Both the position numbers and the translations under genes were made by a program. Positions 1 through 7,074 of a DNA stretch of 7,576 bases are shown here, piece by piece. The notes under the pieces were generated by a model. The model did no database searches. It was given only the letters and a program-made list of their open reading frames with translations, and was not told the DNA's origin. The DNA comes from Bacillota bacterium (lineage in GTDB: Bacteria; Armatimonadota; Hebobacteria; Hebobacterales; Hebobacteraceae): assembly GCA_030668755.1 (NCBI GenBank), contig DAOVEW010000033.1, positions 1 to 7,576 of the forward strand, written 5' to 3'. Positions within the stretch are counted from its first letter, which is position 1. Every line of letters starts with the position of its first letter.

Positions 1-260
1 ATCAGGAAGTGTTCCTTCACCCGGCTCCTGGGAATGCGGTAGTACGCCATGTGCCACATGATCTGGAGCCGCTGCAGGGGAGAGTAGCGTTTCCGGCAGG
101 GAGCGTCAGCGTCGCGTGACTTGAGGAGGCGGTTCTCGGACTTCAGCCGCCGGTTCTCATCCCGCAATCGGGCCAGCTCGCCTACCTCTCCGCCCACGCC
201 AGCGGATTGCACGAGATGGAGCAACCGCTGCTGTCCGGCAGACTGCGCGCTCAATACCAT
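1..260 (-). CDS. Integrase-type transposase, N-terminal part (cut by window edge)
   Basis: Reading the minus strand from an ATG at 260 gives an open frame of 86 codons that runs off position 1. It starts MVLSAQSAGQQRLLHLVQ, has a leucine/charged coiled coil (LARLRDENRRLKSENRLLK, about residues 30-48), then a basic linker and a helix-turn-helix-like block with RYSPLQRLQIMWHMAYYRIP and SRVKEHF. This order is what I know from the N-termini of integrase-core (DDE) transposases; the catalytic core would lie beyond the left edge. GAGGG stands 8 nt before the ATG. The frame stays open upstream to another ATG at 434 (GGAAGG 7 nt before it), but that extension uses codons such as CTA CTA TGT AGG and looks non-coding, so I prefer 260. 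The gene diverges from the operon at 551. Family assignment is by pattern only; the IS family is not determined and the gene could be a remnant. Confidence 0.6.
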   Translation of the reverse strand, partial: MVLSAQSAGQQRLLHLVQSAGVGGEVGELARLRDENRRLKSENRLLKSRDADAPCRKRYSPLQRLQIMWHMAYYRIPRSRVKEHFL

Positions 261-462
261 GGATCGCACCCTCAGGGCCGCGGCTGTTCGGATCACTTGC
301 ACAGAGGCACCGTCCACAAGAAGGAACGGCACCCGAAGGTGCCGCCCAATGGTCCTACATAGTAGAATGACCCTCGCCCGCGCACAAGCTCGGAGACCGC
401 TCAGGCGTGTCCCATCGCCATTTGACACCGACATGGCGTCGCCTTCCGAATCCAGCCATGCA

Positions 463-480
463 GGGCTCTCTCTTGAGCCC
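463..480. repeat. Short inverted repeat in the divergent gap
   Basis: GGGCTC (463-468) and GAGCCC (475-480) are a perfect 6-bp inverted repeat around a 6-nt loop, about 70 nt before the GTG start at 551. It is not followed by a T-run on either strand, so it is not a convincing terminator. It could be an operator, an RNA hairpin if transcription starts upstream, or chance in G+C-rich DNA. The rest of 261-550 shows no gene I can support. Confidence 0.3.
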
Positions 481-499
481 CGGATGAGCAATTGCGGAG

Positions 500-505
500 T
501 ATACA
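500..505 (+). promoter_or_regulatory. Possible -10 element for the five-gene operon
   Basis: TATACA at 500-505 is the best -10-like hexamer in the gap before the operon and lies 45 nt before the first start codon. The nearest -35-like hexamer, TTGAGC at 473-478, is 21 nt upstream, which is too far for a good sigma-70 promoter and overlaps the inverted repeat. The call rests on one hexamer and on the need for a promoter somewhere in 435-550. Confidence 0.2.
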
Positions 506-550
506 CCGTCTGTGGGCGATTTCTGATACCTGTCCTCGGAAAGATACCTC

Positions 551-1624
551 GTGCGGCGTCTTCTCCTGACACTTGGTCTTGTCGTGATCGCGGGACTGGT
601 CTATCGCGTGCTCGGCCAGTCAGCTCGGCCGCGGCTCCTGTGGCCGGTCAGCGGACGTGTGGTCTCACCCCTGGTCGCCGACGGCCGGTGGATTGGCTGG
701 CTTGAGGAGGATGACGACGCGTGCCACCTGGTCATCGCCCCACGCGGGGGCGGGGCGCACCGGACTGTCCTGTCCCGCAAAGGTCTTTCGGGGCTTGCCA
801 TGGACGGCGATTATGCCTTCGTCGCACAGACCGAAGCCGGGCCGGACAAGATTGGCGGCGCGCTTGTCCAGGTCGCGCTCCCCGGCGGCAGTACCGCCAA
901 GATCGCTTCCCTGCCCAGTGTGGCCGACGAGATCATCTCCTCGGAAGGTTGGCTGGTCTGGCGCAGCACCGGTGGACCGGCGCTCCCGGGCGTTCGCTTC
1001 GTCGTCGCCGCCGCGCCGCTCATCGTTATCCACGCCCGACGGGTAGAGGGCGGGAGTCTCCACGTGGTCGCTGTCGTTCCCTGTGACGACATCTCCACCA
1101 TCACAGAAGTCGATCTTCTCGGCGTCCTCAGGGAGGAAGCCTACTGGCTCGAGCGAGGCAATTCGGCCCGGGGGCTTCGGACCCGCGTGCGACGCGCGCC
1201 CTGCGAAGGTGGCGATCCCGACACCGTCGTGGAAGAGCCGGGCCGCAGGACCGCCGCCCTCGAGAGCAACACGCTGGGTTGGACGGCACCATCGCTCGAC
1301 GCAGGCGAGGCCAACACCTTCGCCTCCGTCAAGCGGCTGCGCATAGATGAGTCCGAGCCCCAGGTTATCGCTGACTGGCTCAGCCCGAGCGCGGTTGTGC
1401 TGCTGTCCCAGGGCCGTGTTTACGCCCAAGACAGGAGTGGCCTCTGGCGCCTCGGGAGCCAGCGCAAAGACCAGCGACGTCTGTTCTCTGCCCCTGTCGG
1501 AGTGCGCGCGGTCTCCGCCATCGGCGACCAGGAGTTGTTAGTGATGTGGCAGCAGGGCAGGTCTGCTGTTGCAGCGCGACCGCTTACGTGGTGGGCGAGA
1601 ACAAGGGCAGCCGTGTCGTTCTAA
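551..1624 (+). CDS. Membrane-anchored beta-propeller-like protein of unknown function
   Basis: First gene of the operon, 357 aa. It starts with GTG at 551: GGAAAG lies 7 nt upstream and an in-frame stop at about 524 leaves no earlier start. Residues 4-21 (LLLTLGLVVIAGLVYRVL) form one hydrophobic segment after two arginines, with no lipobox cysteine, so an uncleaved anchor or signal peptide exporting the rest is likely. The remainder is rich in short strand pairs built as 'DG-x-hydrophobic-x-W/A' units: DGRWIGWLEED (44-54), DGDYAFVAQTE (85-95), SEGWLVWRS (131-139), EEAYWLERG (195-203), SNTLGWTAP (239-247), QGRVYAQD (287-294) and DQELLVMW (326-333). Such spacing is typical of TolB/WD40-like propellers with about six blades, but no blade matches a named family well enough for certainty. 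No catalytic motif is visible. The next gene follows after 11 nt, so it probably belongs to the transporter complex, perhaps as an extracytoplasmic partner. Confidence 0.8.
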   Translation: MRRLLLTLGLVVIAGLVYRVLGQSARPRLLWPVSGRVVSPLVADGRWIGWLEEDDDACHLVIAPRGGGAHRTVLSRKGLSGLAMDGDYAFVAQTEAGPDKIGGALVQVALPGGSTAKIASLPSVADEIISSEGWLVWRSTGGPALPGVRFVVAAAPLIVIHARRVEGGSLHVVAVVPCDDISTITEVDLLGVLREEAYWLERGNSARGLRTRVRRAPCEGGDPDTVVEEPGRRTAALESNTLGWTAPSLDAGEANTFASVKRLRIDESEPQVIADWLSPSAVVLLSQGRVYAQDRSGLWRLGSQRKDQRRLFSAPVGVRAVSAIGDQELLVMWQQGRSAVAARPLTWWARTRAAVSF

Positions 1625-1627
1625 GGA
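1623..1627 (+). promoter_or_regulatory. Ribosome binding site that fixes the NHL gene start
   Basis: AAGGA at 1623-1627 overlaps the TAA stop of the previous gene and stands 8 nt before GTG 1636. It is 17 nt before the ATG at 1645, too far for normal use, so GTG 1636 is favoured over ATG 1645 and over the ATG at 1546 that lies inside the preceding gene. Confidence 0.55.
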
Positions 1628-1635
1628 TTAGAGCT

Positions 1636-2805
1636 GTGCAGCGAATGAGAAAAGAAGTTCCTCCTCTCCTCGGAGTCGCACTAATCTTGATTGCGCTCGC
1701 TGCGGCGCAGCTTCTCTACTGGCGCGCCCTCATGACCGATAAGAAGTTGCTCTCGCCGGGCGGCGGCCGTGGAGGCGGAACCGGGGCCGAGGCCGATTTG
1801 CCTGGGGGCCTGCCCGATGTCACTGTCGACACGGTCGCCGGCCAGGGTGATCCTGGCTATCGCGATGGCTCCGCGTTGAATGCCCTTTTCGACGGACCGG
1901 CTGCGCTGGCCCTGGCTCCTGACGGCGCGGTCTATGTTGCCGACAGCCGGAACCACGTCATCAGGATGGTCTCGCCCGGAGGCCAGGTCTCCACGGTCGC
2001 CGGGGGCCCGGGAGAACCGGGCTGTGCCGACGGATCCCGCGCGGAAGCACGGTTCTCCGCTCCGGCCGGAGTCGTCGTCGGACCCGACGGCAGCCTGTTC
2101 GTCGCCGACACTGGCAACCACCGCATCCGGCGAATCGATCGGGACGGAACCGTCTGTACCTACGCTGGCGCCATGACACCAACCGATGATCTTGGCCGCG
2201 AAGTCGGCGGCTATCTTGACGGACCCGCCGCCCAGGCGCAGTTCCGTTACCCGGTCGGCCTGGCCATCGATTTAGCCGGCTCGGTCTATGTCGCCGACGC
2301 GGGCAACCGATGTGTCCGCCGCATCTCGCCAGGCGGCGAGGTGGCGACGCTCGCCGTCGAAGGTAAGGATTCCCTCCAGAGCCCGACCGGAGTCTGCCTG
2401 ACTTCCGACGGTCGGATTTGGGTCGCAGACACCTCTGGGCATCGGCTGTGGAACGGCCCGAAGGGCGGGCCGCTCGCGCCATGGCCGGGAAACGCCACTG
2501 ACGCCGGGAAGGGCTTCGCGCCGGCCGACATCGCCGCACTGCGAGAGGCATCCAGTCAGGAATGCGTCTACGTGGGAGACTCGGCGGCGGGCGGTCTGTG
2601 GCGCATAGACAGCGGGCGCCTGACCCTCATCGCCGGCCAGCCAGAGGCAGGAGTCTCATTCCAGGACGGCGCCGGCGACGTCGCCACGTTCAACTGCCCC
2701 GCCGGACTCGCATCCGGCGCGGCAAGCGCGCTCTATGTCGCCGACTTCGGCAATCAGCGCATTCGCCGCGTGACATTGCCTCCGGCCGCAAAGGAGAAGG
2801 ACTGA
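1636..2805 (+). CDS. Membrane-anchored NHL-repeat beta-propeller protein
   Basis: 389 aa from GTG 1636. Residues 10-28 are a single hydrophobic helix behind a basic N-terminus (QRMRKE), followed by a Gly-rich linker (41-50) and then NHL repeats. Clear blades contain VYVADSRNHVIRMV (99-112), LFVADTGNHRIRRID (154-168), VYVADAGNRCVRRIS (217-231) and LYVADFGNQRIRRVT (366-380); weaker ones are IWVADTSGHRLW (261-272) and VYVGDSAAGGLWRI (311-324), so a six-bladed propeller is plausible. Each good blade is preceded by the usual D-G-x-A-x-F-x-x-P-x-G segment, for example DGPAAQAQFRYPVG (195-208). NHL propellers are known as protein, RNA or ligand-binding platforms; some carry a lyase activity (peptidyl-alpha-hydroxyglycine alpha-amidating lyase), for which nothing here is specific. 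The anchor suggests the propeller lies outside the inner membrane. Its stop TGA directly touches the GTG of the ATPase gene, pointing to co-translation. Binding partner unknown. Confidence 0.9.
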   Translation: MQRMRKEVPPLLGVALILIALAAAQLLYWRALMTDKKLLSPGGGRGGGTGAEADLPGGLPDVTVDTVAGQGDPGYRDGSALNALFDGPAALALAPDGAVYVADSRNHVIRMVSPGGQVSTVAGGPGEPGCADGSRAEARFSAPAGVVVGPDGSLFVADTGNHRIRRIDRDGTVCTYAGAMTPTDDLGREVGGYLDGPAAQAQFRYPVGLAIDLAGSVYVADAGNRCVRRISPGGEVATLAVEGKDSLQSPTGVCLTSDGRIWVADTSGHRLWNGPKGGPLAPWPGNATDAGKGFAPADIAALREASSQECVYVGDSAAGGLWRIDSGRLTLIAGQPEAGVSFQDGAGDVATFNCPAGLASGAASALYVADFGNQRIRRVTLPPAAKEKD

Positions 2806-3729
2806 GTGCAAGTAGAGATCACCGGACTGCGCAAGGTGTACCCTGGGGGCGTGGTCGCGCTCAAAGGCCTGGACCTGACGATTCCTCCCGGCATCTTCGG
2901 CCTACTCGGGCCAAACGGCTCGGGCAAGACGACGCTCATGCGCATACTCGCCACTCTGCTGGAACCCACAGCCGGCAACGCCCGAGTGGGCGGGTACGAC
3001 GTCCGCACGGAGAAGGCGTCCGTTCGTGAACTCCTGGGCTACTTGCCCGAAGAGTTCGGCTTTTACCCCAACCTCACCGCCTACGAGATGCTCGATTACC
3101 TCGCTCTCCTCGGCCGGATCAACGACCCAAAGGAGCGTCAGGCACGGATCGAGCAATCCCTCCATCGGGTCGATCTCGACCAAGTGACTGGCCGCCGCGT
3201 CGGAACTTTCTCCAGTGGCATGAAGCGCCGCCTCGGAATTGCCCAGGCGATCCTCAACAACCCCCGGGTCCTCATCTTGGACGAGCCGGCCTCTGGCCTC
3301 GATCCGGAGGGCCGGGTCCGCCTCCGGGATCTCTTGGCGGAACTAGCCGGCGACCGTGTCGTGATCCTCTCCACACACATTGTGAACGAGGTCGCCTCAA
3401 TCGCCCAGCGTCTCGCCATACTCCGGCGCGGCCAATGCCTCTTCAGGGGCCGTCTCTCCGACCTCCTCGAGCCGCTCAAAGGCACGACCTGGATCATCGA
3501 TATCAACGAGGATGAGCTGAGCCGCGTGCGACAGGATTTCGAGGTCACAGGCGTCTTCCGCTCTGCCACCGGCATGCAAGTCCGAGTACTCGCCAACGCC
3601 ATGTCCCATCCCAGAGGCCATGCTACCGAGCCGACCCTCGATGACGCATACGTCGCCCTGATGAATCGAGATGCCGCCCAGACAGACCCTCCTTGCGAGC
3701 GGGACGCAGAGCAAGATGAGCCGGCCTGA
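2806..3729 (+). CDS. ABC-2-type transporter ATP-binding protein
   Basis: 307 aa cytoplasmic ATPase that should power the two permeases encoded downstream. GTG start directly after the previous TGA; AGGAG at 2792-2796 and GAAGGA at 2796-2801 serve as ribosome sites. Motifs: Walker A GPNGSGKT (35-42), Q-loop region LGYLPEEFG (77-85), signature FSSGMKRR (135-142), Walker B VLILDE (155-160) with catalytic Glu160, D-loop SGLDP (163-167) and switch His191 in LSTH. Two positions deviate: the Q-loop glutamine is Glu82 and the LSGG-type signature reads FSSG. Residues from about 225 form the C-terminal extension typical of CcmA/NatA-like ATPases, ending in EPTLDDAYVALM. From memory, ATPases with this 'GFYPNLTAYEMLDYLALL' block often sit next to permeases fused to M1-type peptidase domains; here the partners carry other domains. 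The 3' end overlaps the next gene by 14 nt. Family is sure, substrate unknown. Confidence 0.97.
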   Translation: MQVEITGLRKVYPGGVVALKGLDLTIPPGIFGLLGPNGSGKTTLMRILATLLEPTAGNARVGGYDVRTEKASVRELLGYLPEEFGFYPNLTAYEMLDYLALLGRINDPKERQARIEQSLHRVDLDQVTGRRVGTFSSGMKRRLGIAQAILNNPRVLILDEPASGLDPEGRVRLRDLLAELAGDRVVILSTHIVNEVASIAQRLAILRRGQCLFRGRLSDLLEPLKGTTWIIDINEDELSRVRQDFEVTGVFRSATGMQVRVLANAMSHPRGHATEPTLDDAYVALMNRDAAQTDPPCERDAEQDEPA

Positions 3730-4981
3730 CCTGCCCCAACTCGTCGCCCTCTTCGCGCAAGAGTGCCGCATCGCCTTCCGCGGCGCTACTTTCTGGTCGC
3801 TCGCCGCCGCTAGTGCCCTGGTTGCTGCTTGGCGCGCCGCCACTCCTGGGACCACCTCCGCTATCGCGGCCTATCGCGCCGCCGAGGTGATACTGCTCGG
3901 CCTCGGCGTTCTCGCCATCTTCCTCGCAGCCGCCTCAGCTGCCCGCGACCGTCGCCAAAGAGCGGCGGAGCTAGTCCTCGCGAAGCCGCAGGGCAGCAGC
4001 CCCTCTCTCGTCCTGCTCCGCTTCGCAGCCGTCTGGGTATCCCTCGCGGTCATCAGTGCCATCGCGCTCGCCGCCACCTCCCTCGCTCAGATCTCCGTCT
4101 CCGGAACCGCTTGGCATCCCTATCCATATGCTCACGCGCTGGCCCGCACCCTCCTGCCAGTCGGCCTCGCTGCTGCCCTCGGCTTCTCCCTCTCCACGAT
4201 CTTCACCACCTCTCTCGCCTCGGCAGTGGCCGCCATCTACTGGGTCATCATCCCGCTCACTCGTCCTCATGTCGCCACCGTCTTCGACTTGACCCTCTCC
4301 CAACACTGGCCCTTCGCCGCTCTCCTCACGGCCTTGCTCATGCTCCTCACGGCTGCCTTCTACGCTCGCCCGATCCGCGACCGCGGCCCTGCAACCGCCC
4401 ACCTCGGCTGGGCCGTAGCTCTTCTTCTCCTCGCCGCAAGTGTGGCAGCCTACTCTGTCGCCACCAACGGCGCAGATGCGTTGCTCGACCCCGACCCCAT
4501 CCTCTCCGCCATCGCGGCGCAATCCTGCCTGGCCGATCCGCGCGCCCCTGGCTTCTGGCTTCCAGACGCGCACGGCCGCCTAATCGCCCTGAGCGATCAT
4601 ACCAACCGCCCGATCGTGCTTACGTTCTGGGGACCTGCTGTCGGCGAGTCGGCCCGCTCGCTTATCTTGATCCGTAATCTCGCGGCCGAGTCCCGCTCTT
4701 TGGGTTTCGCGCGCATCGCCGTCTGCGTTGACCGAGACCGTGCGGCCATGCAGCCCTTCATCGGCGATGCTGGATCTGACACTGTTATGCTCTGGGATCG
4801 CGGCCGCCACTTCGGCGATGGCACCTACGCAGGCGACTCGCCGGCCGCCGTGGCCTACGATGTCGGCGAACTCCCTACAACATTCATCCTCGACCGCGAG
4901 CGGCGCGTTACTGGGCGCATCATCGGCGATGCTAGCCCCGATCGCGTGCGCGCCGAGGTGACTCGGGCAATCGGACGATGA
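3716..4981 (+). CDS. ABC-2-like permease fused to a cysteine-less thioredoxin-fold domain
   Basis: 421 aa from ATG 3716, overlapping the ATPase gene by 14 nt; an in-frame ATG at 3671 lies deeper in the ATPase gene and is less likely. Seven membrane helices are visible at about 24-41, 55-75, 98-124, 143-160, 164-182, 198-216 and 230-249. The basic loop after helix 2 (ARDRRQRAAELVLAKPQGSS) matches the 'E-L-L-L-x-x-P' cytoplasmic loop of ABC-2 permeases, and the basic loop after helix 6 (ARPIRDRG) is also inside, so the C-terminal domain should face out. Residues 274-421 look like a TlpA/AhpC-type thioredoxin fold: APGFWLPDAHGR (277-288), IVLTFWGPAVGES (300-312), a strand ending VCVDRD (336-341), and the cis-Pro loop GELPTTFILD (384-393). 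Where active members have CxxC, this protein has Val309-Gly-Glu-Ser312, so dithiol redox chemistry is excluded; a binding or structural role is inferred. The gene ends in an ATGA overlap with the next permease. Confidence 0.9.
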   Translation: MSRPDLPQLVALFAQECRIAFRGATFWSLAAASALVAAWRAATPGTTSAIAAYRAAEVILLGLGVLAIFLAAASAARDRRQRAAELVLAKPQGSSPSLVLLRFAAVWVSLAVISAIALAATSLAQISVSGTAWHPYPYAHALARTLLPVGLAAALGFSLSTIFTTSLASAVAAIYWVIIPLTRPHVATVFDLTLSQHWPFAALLTALLMLLTAAFYARPIRDRGPATAHLGWAVALLLLAASVAAYSVATNGADALLDPDPILSAIAAQSCLADPRAPGFWLPDAHGRLIALSDHTNRPIVLTFWGPAVGESARSLILIRNLAAESRSLGFARIAVCVDRDRAAMQPFIGDAGSDTVMLWDRGRHFGDGTYAGDSPAAVAYDVGELPTTFILDRERRVTGRIIGDASPDRVRAEVTRAIGR

Positions 4982-7074
4982 GCAACCAGCTTCCCACCCC
5001 GCGGGAGAGGTCGTCCGGTCTCTGGGCCTACAATATCCGCATACTCCTCGGCAACAGCTACTGGCTTATCATCACCCCCATAGCTGCCGCGCAGCTCGTT
5101 CTCTTCTGGAACATGGCCGTCGTGAGCATGTCCAGCCCCGCGCGCTCCGCCGGGACCGTAGAGCTCGTCGCCCCTATCCTTGCGGCGTTCCTCTGCGCGC
5201 ACGCTCTCGCCCCTGAGCAGGGCAGCACCGATGAGCTGATATTCGTCCGCCCCGTCTCCATCGAGCGCATTCTAATCCTGCGCGTGGTCGCCATCTTTGC
5301 CTTCATCCTCCTCGCCTTGTCCCCCGTCCTCACGCTCTACCAGCTCAGGGTTGACGCCTTTCCCCTCGCCATGACGCTGCTTGCAACTCTCCCCTCCATG
5401 CTATTGCTCTCCATGCTGGCCCTTGGGGTCGCCAGCGCCGTCCGCCAGCCACTCCTCGGCTTCGCCGCCGCCGGCGCCTATTGGACTCTTGACCTCGTCA
5501 CGCGCGGCTACCTCAACCCGATCGTCTCCCTGCATACCTACTCCGGATGGCTCTCAGGTCTTCCATTCTCTGAAGTCTGGGCAGTTAACAAGCTTGTGCT
5601 CGTCGGCCTTGCGGGGCTCCTCTACTTCTGGGTCCGTAGCATGCTCGGGAGGCCCGCTGCCCCCCTTCGCTTTCGGGTAGTCGCCGCTCGGTCGGTGCTC
5701 GCCGTAGCCATCGTCTTCGTTTACCTCGCCACTGGTGCCGGCTACAAGCTTGCCTACGGCCTTCATCGCGAGAAAGACCTCGGTTCTCGCGCCCATATCT
5801 GGTACCAGACCCAATTCGGCTCATACGGGCCCCTCCCAGTTCCTGGCCTCTTCGGCCCCGCCTTTGCCCTCTACCTTGATGCCGCGACCGGGGCCGCTCC
5901 CATGAGAGAGCAAATCCTCGGCTCGGGTGTAACCCAAGCCGACGTCTCGCGCCTTAGGAGTCTCCAGCAGCGCTACCCCAACAGCATCTGGGCCGATAAC
6001 GCGCAACTCCTCATTGCGCTCGAGGCTCTGGCGCGGCCCGCCAGCCGGCCCATCGTGCTCATCGCATACGAGGCCGGTAAGAAGGAGCCTTCGAGGCAGG
6101 TGATGGGGGATGATCTGGACGCTGCGAGAGTCGAGTTTGAGGCCCTCGTGGATCGCTACCCGAACAGCCCGTTCGCCGCGTTCGCGCTCTCGAAGCTCGC
6201 CGGGATCGGCCTGGGGACACTGGACCTGGACTTGGCGATCTCTGCCTATGAGCGCCTGGTGCAGCGTTACCCCCAGGCCGCCGAAACTCTGCAGGCAGCA
6301 ACAGATCTTAGTACTTACTACCTCAACACTGGCGAGCCCGAACGGGCTCTGAAAGCGGCCGACCTGGCCACCAGCCTCTCCCCCTGGGATGTTCAGGCCG
6401 AGGCCCTTCTGGCCGCAGCCCGCGCCGCGGAAAGCGCTGGGAAGGCCGACATCGCCCGCGATAGATACACTCGCGCCCGGGCCGCTGCCTCCACGGCCCT
6501 CGACCGCGCAATCCGCGGCAAGAAAAGCCCAAAACATCTCCCAAAGAGCCAGCTCTTCGAGCGCGCAAACGCTGTGATCGCCACTTCCACGCGCGCTCTC
6601 TCAGGGGACATACAGCCCCCAGCCGGTCCGGCCGCGGGAATCCCCCACGTCACGGGCAGCATCCTTGTCACTGTCAGCGGAGCTACGGCGACACGCGTCG
6701 CCTTGGGCACTGCCCCCGACGCGACGGGTTTCCCTTCACCATTCGTCTCCGGAACCGCCCTCTCTGCCGCCCCCGGCCCGGATGGAAACTTCGCCTTCAC
6801 CTCGGTGCCTGCTCGACGATACCATGTCTTAGCGATCGCGCTCAGTGTACCGCGTGACAAGCTGAGCTGGAGCGCGGTCTTCTCACCGCCCTTCCTGCCG
6901 GTCGAGGTGAGCGGGCCCTCGGTCGAAATGCCGCCGATCAGCGTGAGCCTCGCTCCTCAGCGTGTCGAGCGCCAGAGCTCCCGGGCCGGCCGCGACGCCA
7001 CCGTCCGATCCCGTGGTGGAGTTAGCGGCTTGGGCGGCAGACGCAGACGCGGAGGCGGAGGTAGGCGCAGGTAG
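4978..7074 (+). CDS. ABC-2-like permease fused to TPR repeats and a C-terminal beta-sandwich
   Basis: 698 aa; the ATG overlaps the previous TGA (ATGA), so translation is probably coupled. Seven membrane helices at about 30-48, 61-78, 98-120, 131-153, 157-173, 203-219 and 237-255. The loop after helix 2 (PEQGSTDELIFVRPVSIER) fits the ABC-2 permease cytoplasmic motif, and the basic loop after helix 6 (RSMLGRPAAPLRFRVVAARS) puts the remaining 440 residues outside. Those contain TPR-like helical pairs (about 322-505) with the recurring L-x-x-RYPNS signature at 332-336 and 393-397 and RYPQA at 430-434, like periplasmic YbgF/BamD-type repeats. Residues 556-660 look like a carboxypeptidase-regulatory-like beta-sandwich (PDGNFAFTSVPARRYHVLAI). 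The last ~35 residues are Arg/Gly-rich (GGRRRRGGGGRRR) and are encoded by tandem duplications next to a transposase remnant, so the native C-terminus may have been altered. Probably forms a heterodimer with the preceding permease; substrate unknown. Confidence 0.9.
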   Translation: MSNQLPTPRERSSGLWAYNIRILLGNSYWLIITPIAAAQLVLFWNMAVVSMSSPARSAGTVELVAPILAAFLCAHALAPEQGSTDELIFVRPVSIERILILRVVAIFAFILLALSPVLTLYQLRVDAFPLAMTLLATLPSMLLLSMLALGVASAVRQPLLGFAAAGAYWTLDLVTRGYLNPIVSLHTYSGWLSGLPFSEVWAVNKLVLVGLAGLLYFWVRSMLGRPAAPLRFRVVAARSVLAVAIVFVYLATGAGYKLAYGLHREKDLGSRAHIWYQTQFGSYGPLPVPGLFGPAFALYLDAATGAAPMREQILGSGVTQADVSRLRSLQQRYPNSIWADNAQLLIALEALARPASRPIVLIAYEAGKKEPSRQVMGDDLDAARVEFEALVDRYPNSPFAAFALSKLAGIGLGTLDLDLAISAYERLVQRYPQAAETLQAATDLSTYYLNTGEPERALKAADLATSLSPWDVQAEALLAAARAAESAGKADIARDRYTRARAAASTALDRAIRGKKSPKHLPKSQLFERANAVIATSTRALSGDIQPPAGPAAGIPHVTGSILVTVSGATATRVALGTAPDATGFPSPFVSGTALSAAPGPDGNFAFTSVPARRYHVLAIALSVPRDKLSWSAVFSPPFLPVEVSGPSVEMPPISVSLAPQRVERQSSRAGRDATVRSRGGVSGLGGRRRRGGGGRRR

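Noticed and set aside
261..434. N-terminal extension of the left transposase to an ATG at 434
   Set aside because: The frame is open and has a GGAAGG site, but codons such as CTA, TGT and AGG and the lack of family resemblance make the ATG at 260 the better start.
121..705. Plus-strand 194-codon open frame with an Arg/Ser-rich product
   Set aside because: It lies opposite the transposase N-terminus and across the start of the first operon gene; the product is low-complexity Arg/Ser/Pro with no domain, as expected for an antisense frame in G+C-rich DNA.
665..1429. Minus-strand 254-codon open frame
   Set aside because: Fully antisense to the first propeller-like gene, whose product has a clear membrane helix, a ribosome site and regular strand pattern; the antisense product shows no domain.
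1546..1635. Longer N-terminus for the NHL protein from ATG 1546
   Set aside because: It would overlap the preceding gene by 79 nt and put about 30 non-hydrophobic residues before the membrane helix; the AAGGA site points to GTG 1636.
3971..4573. Minus-strand 200-codon frame with a Glu/Gly-rich product
   Set aside because: Antisense to the membrane part of the first permease; Glu/Gly richness is the mirror of its CTC/GCC codons.
5821..6537. Minus-strand 238-codon open frame
   Set aside because: Antisense to the TPR region of the second permease; no ribosome site or domain.
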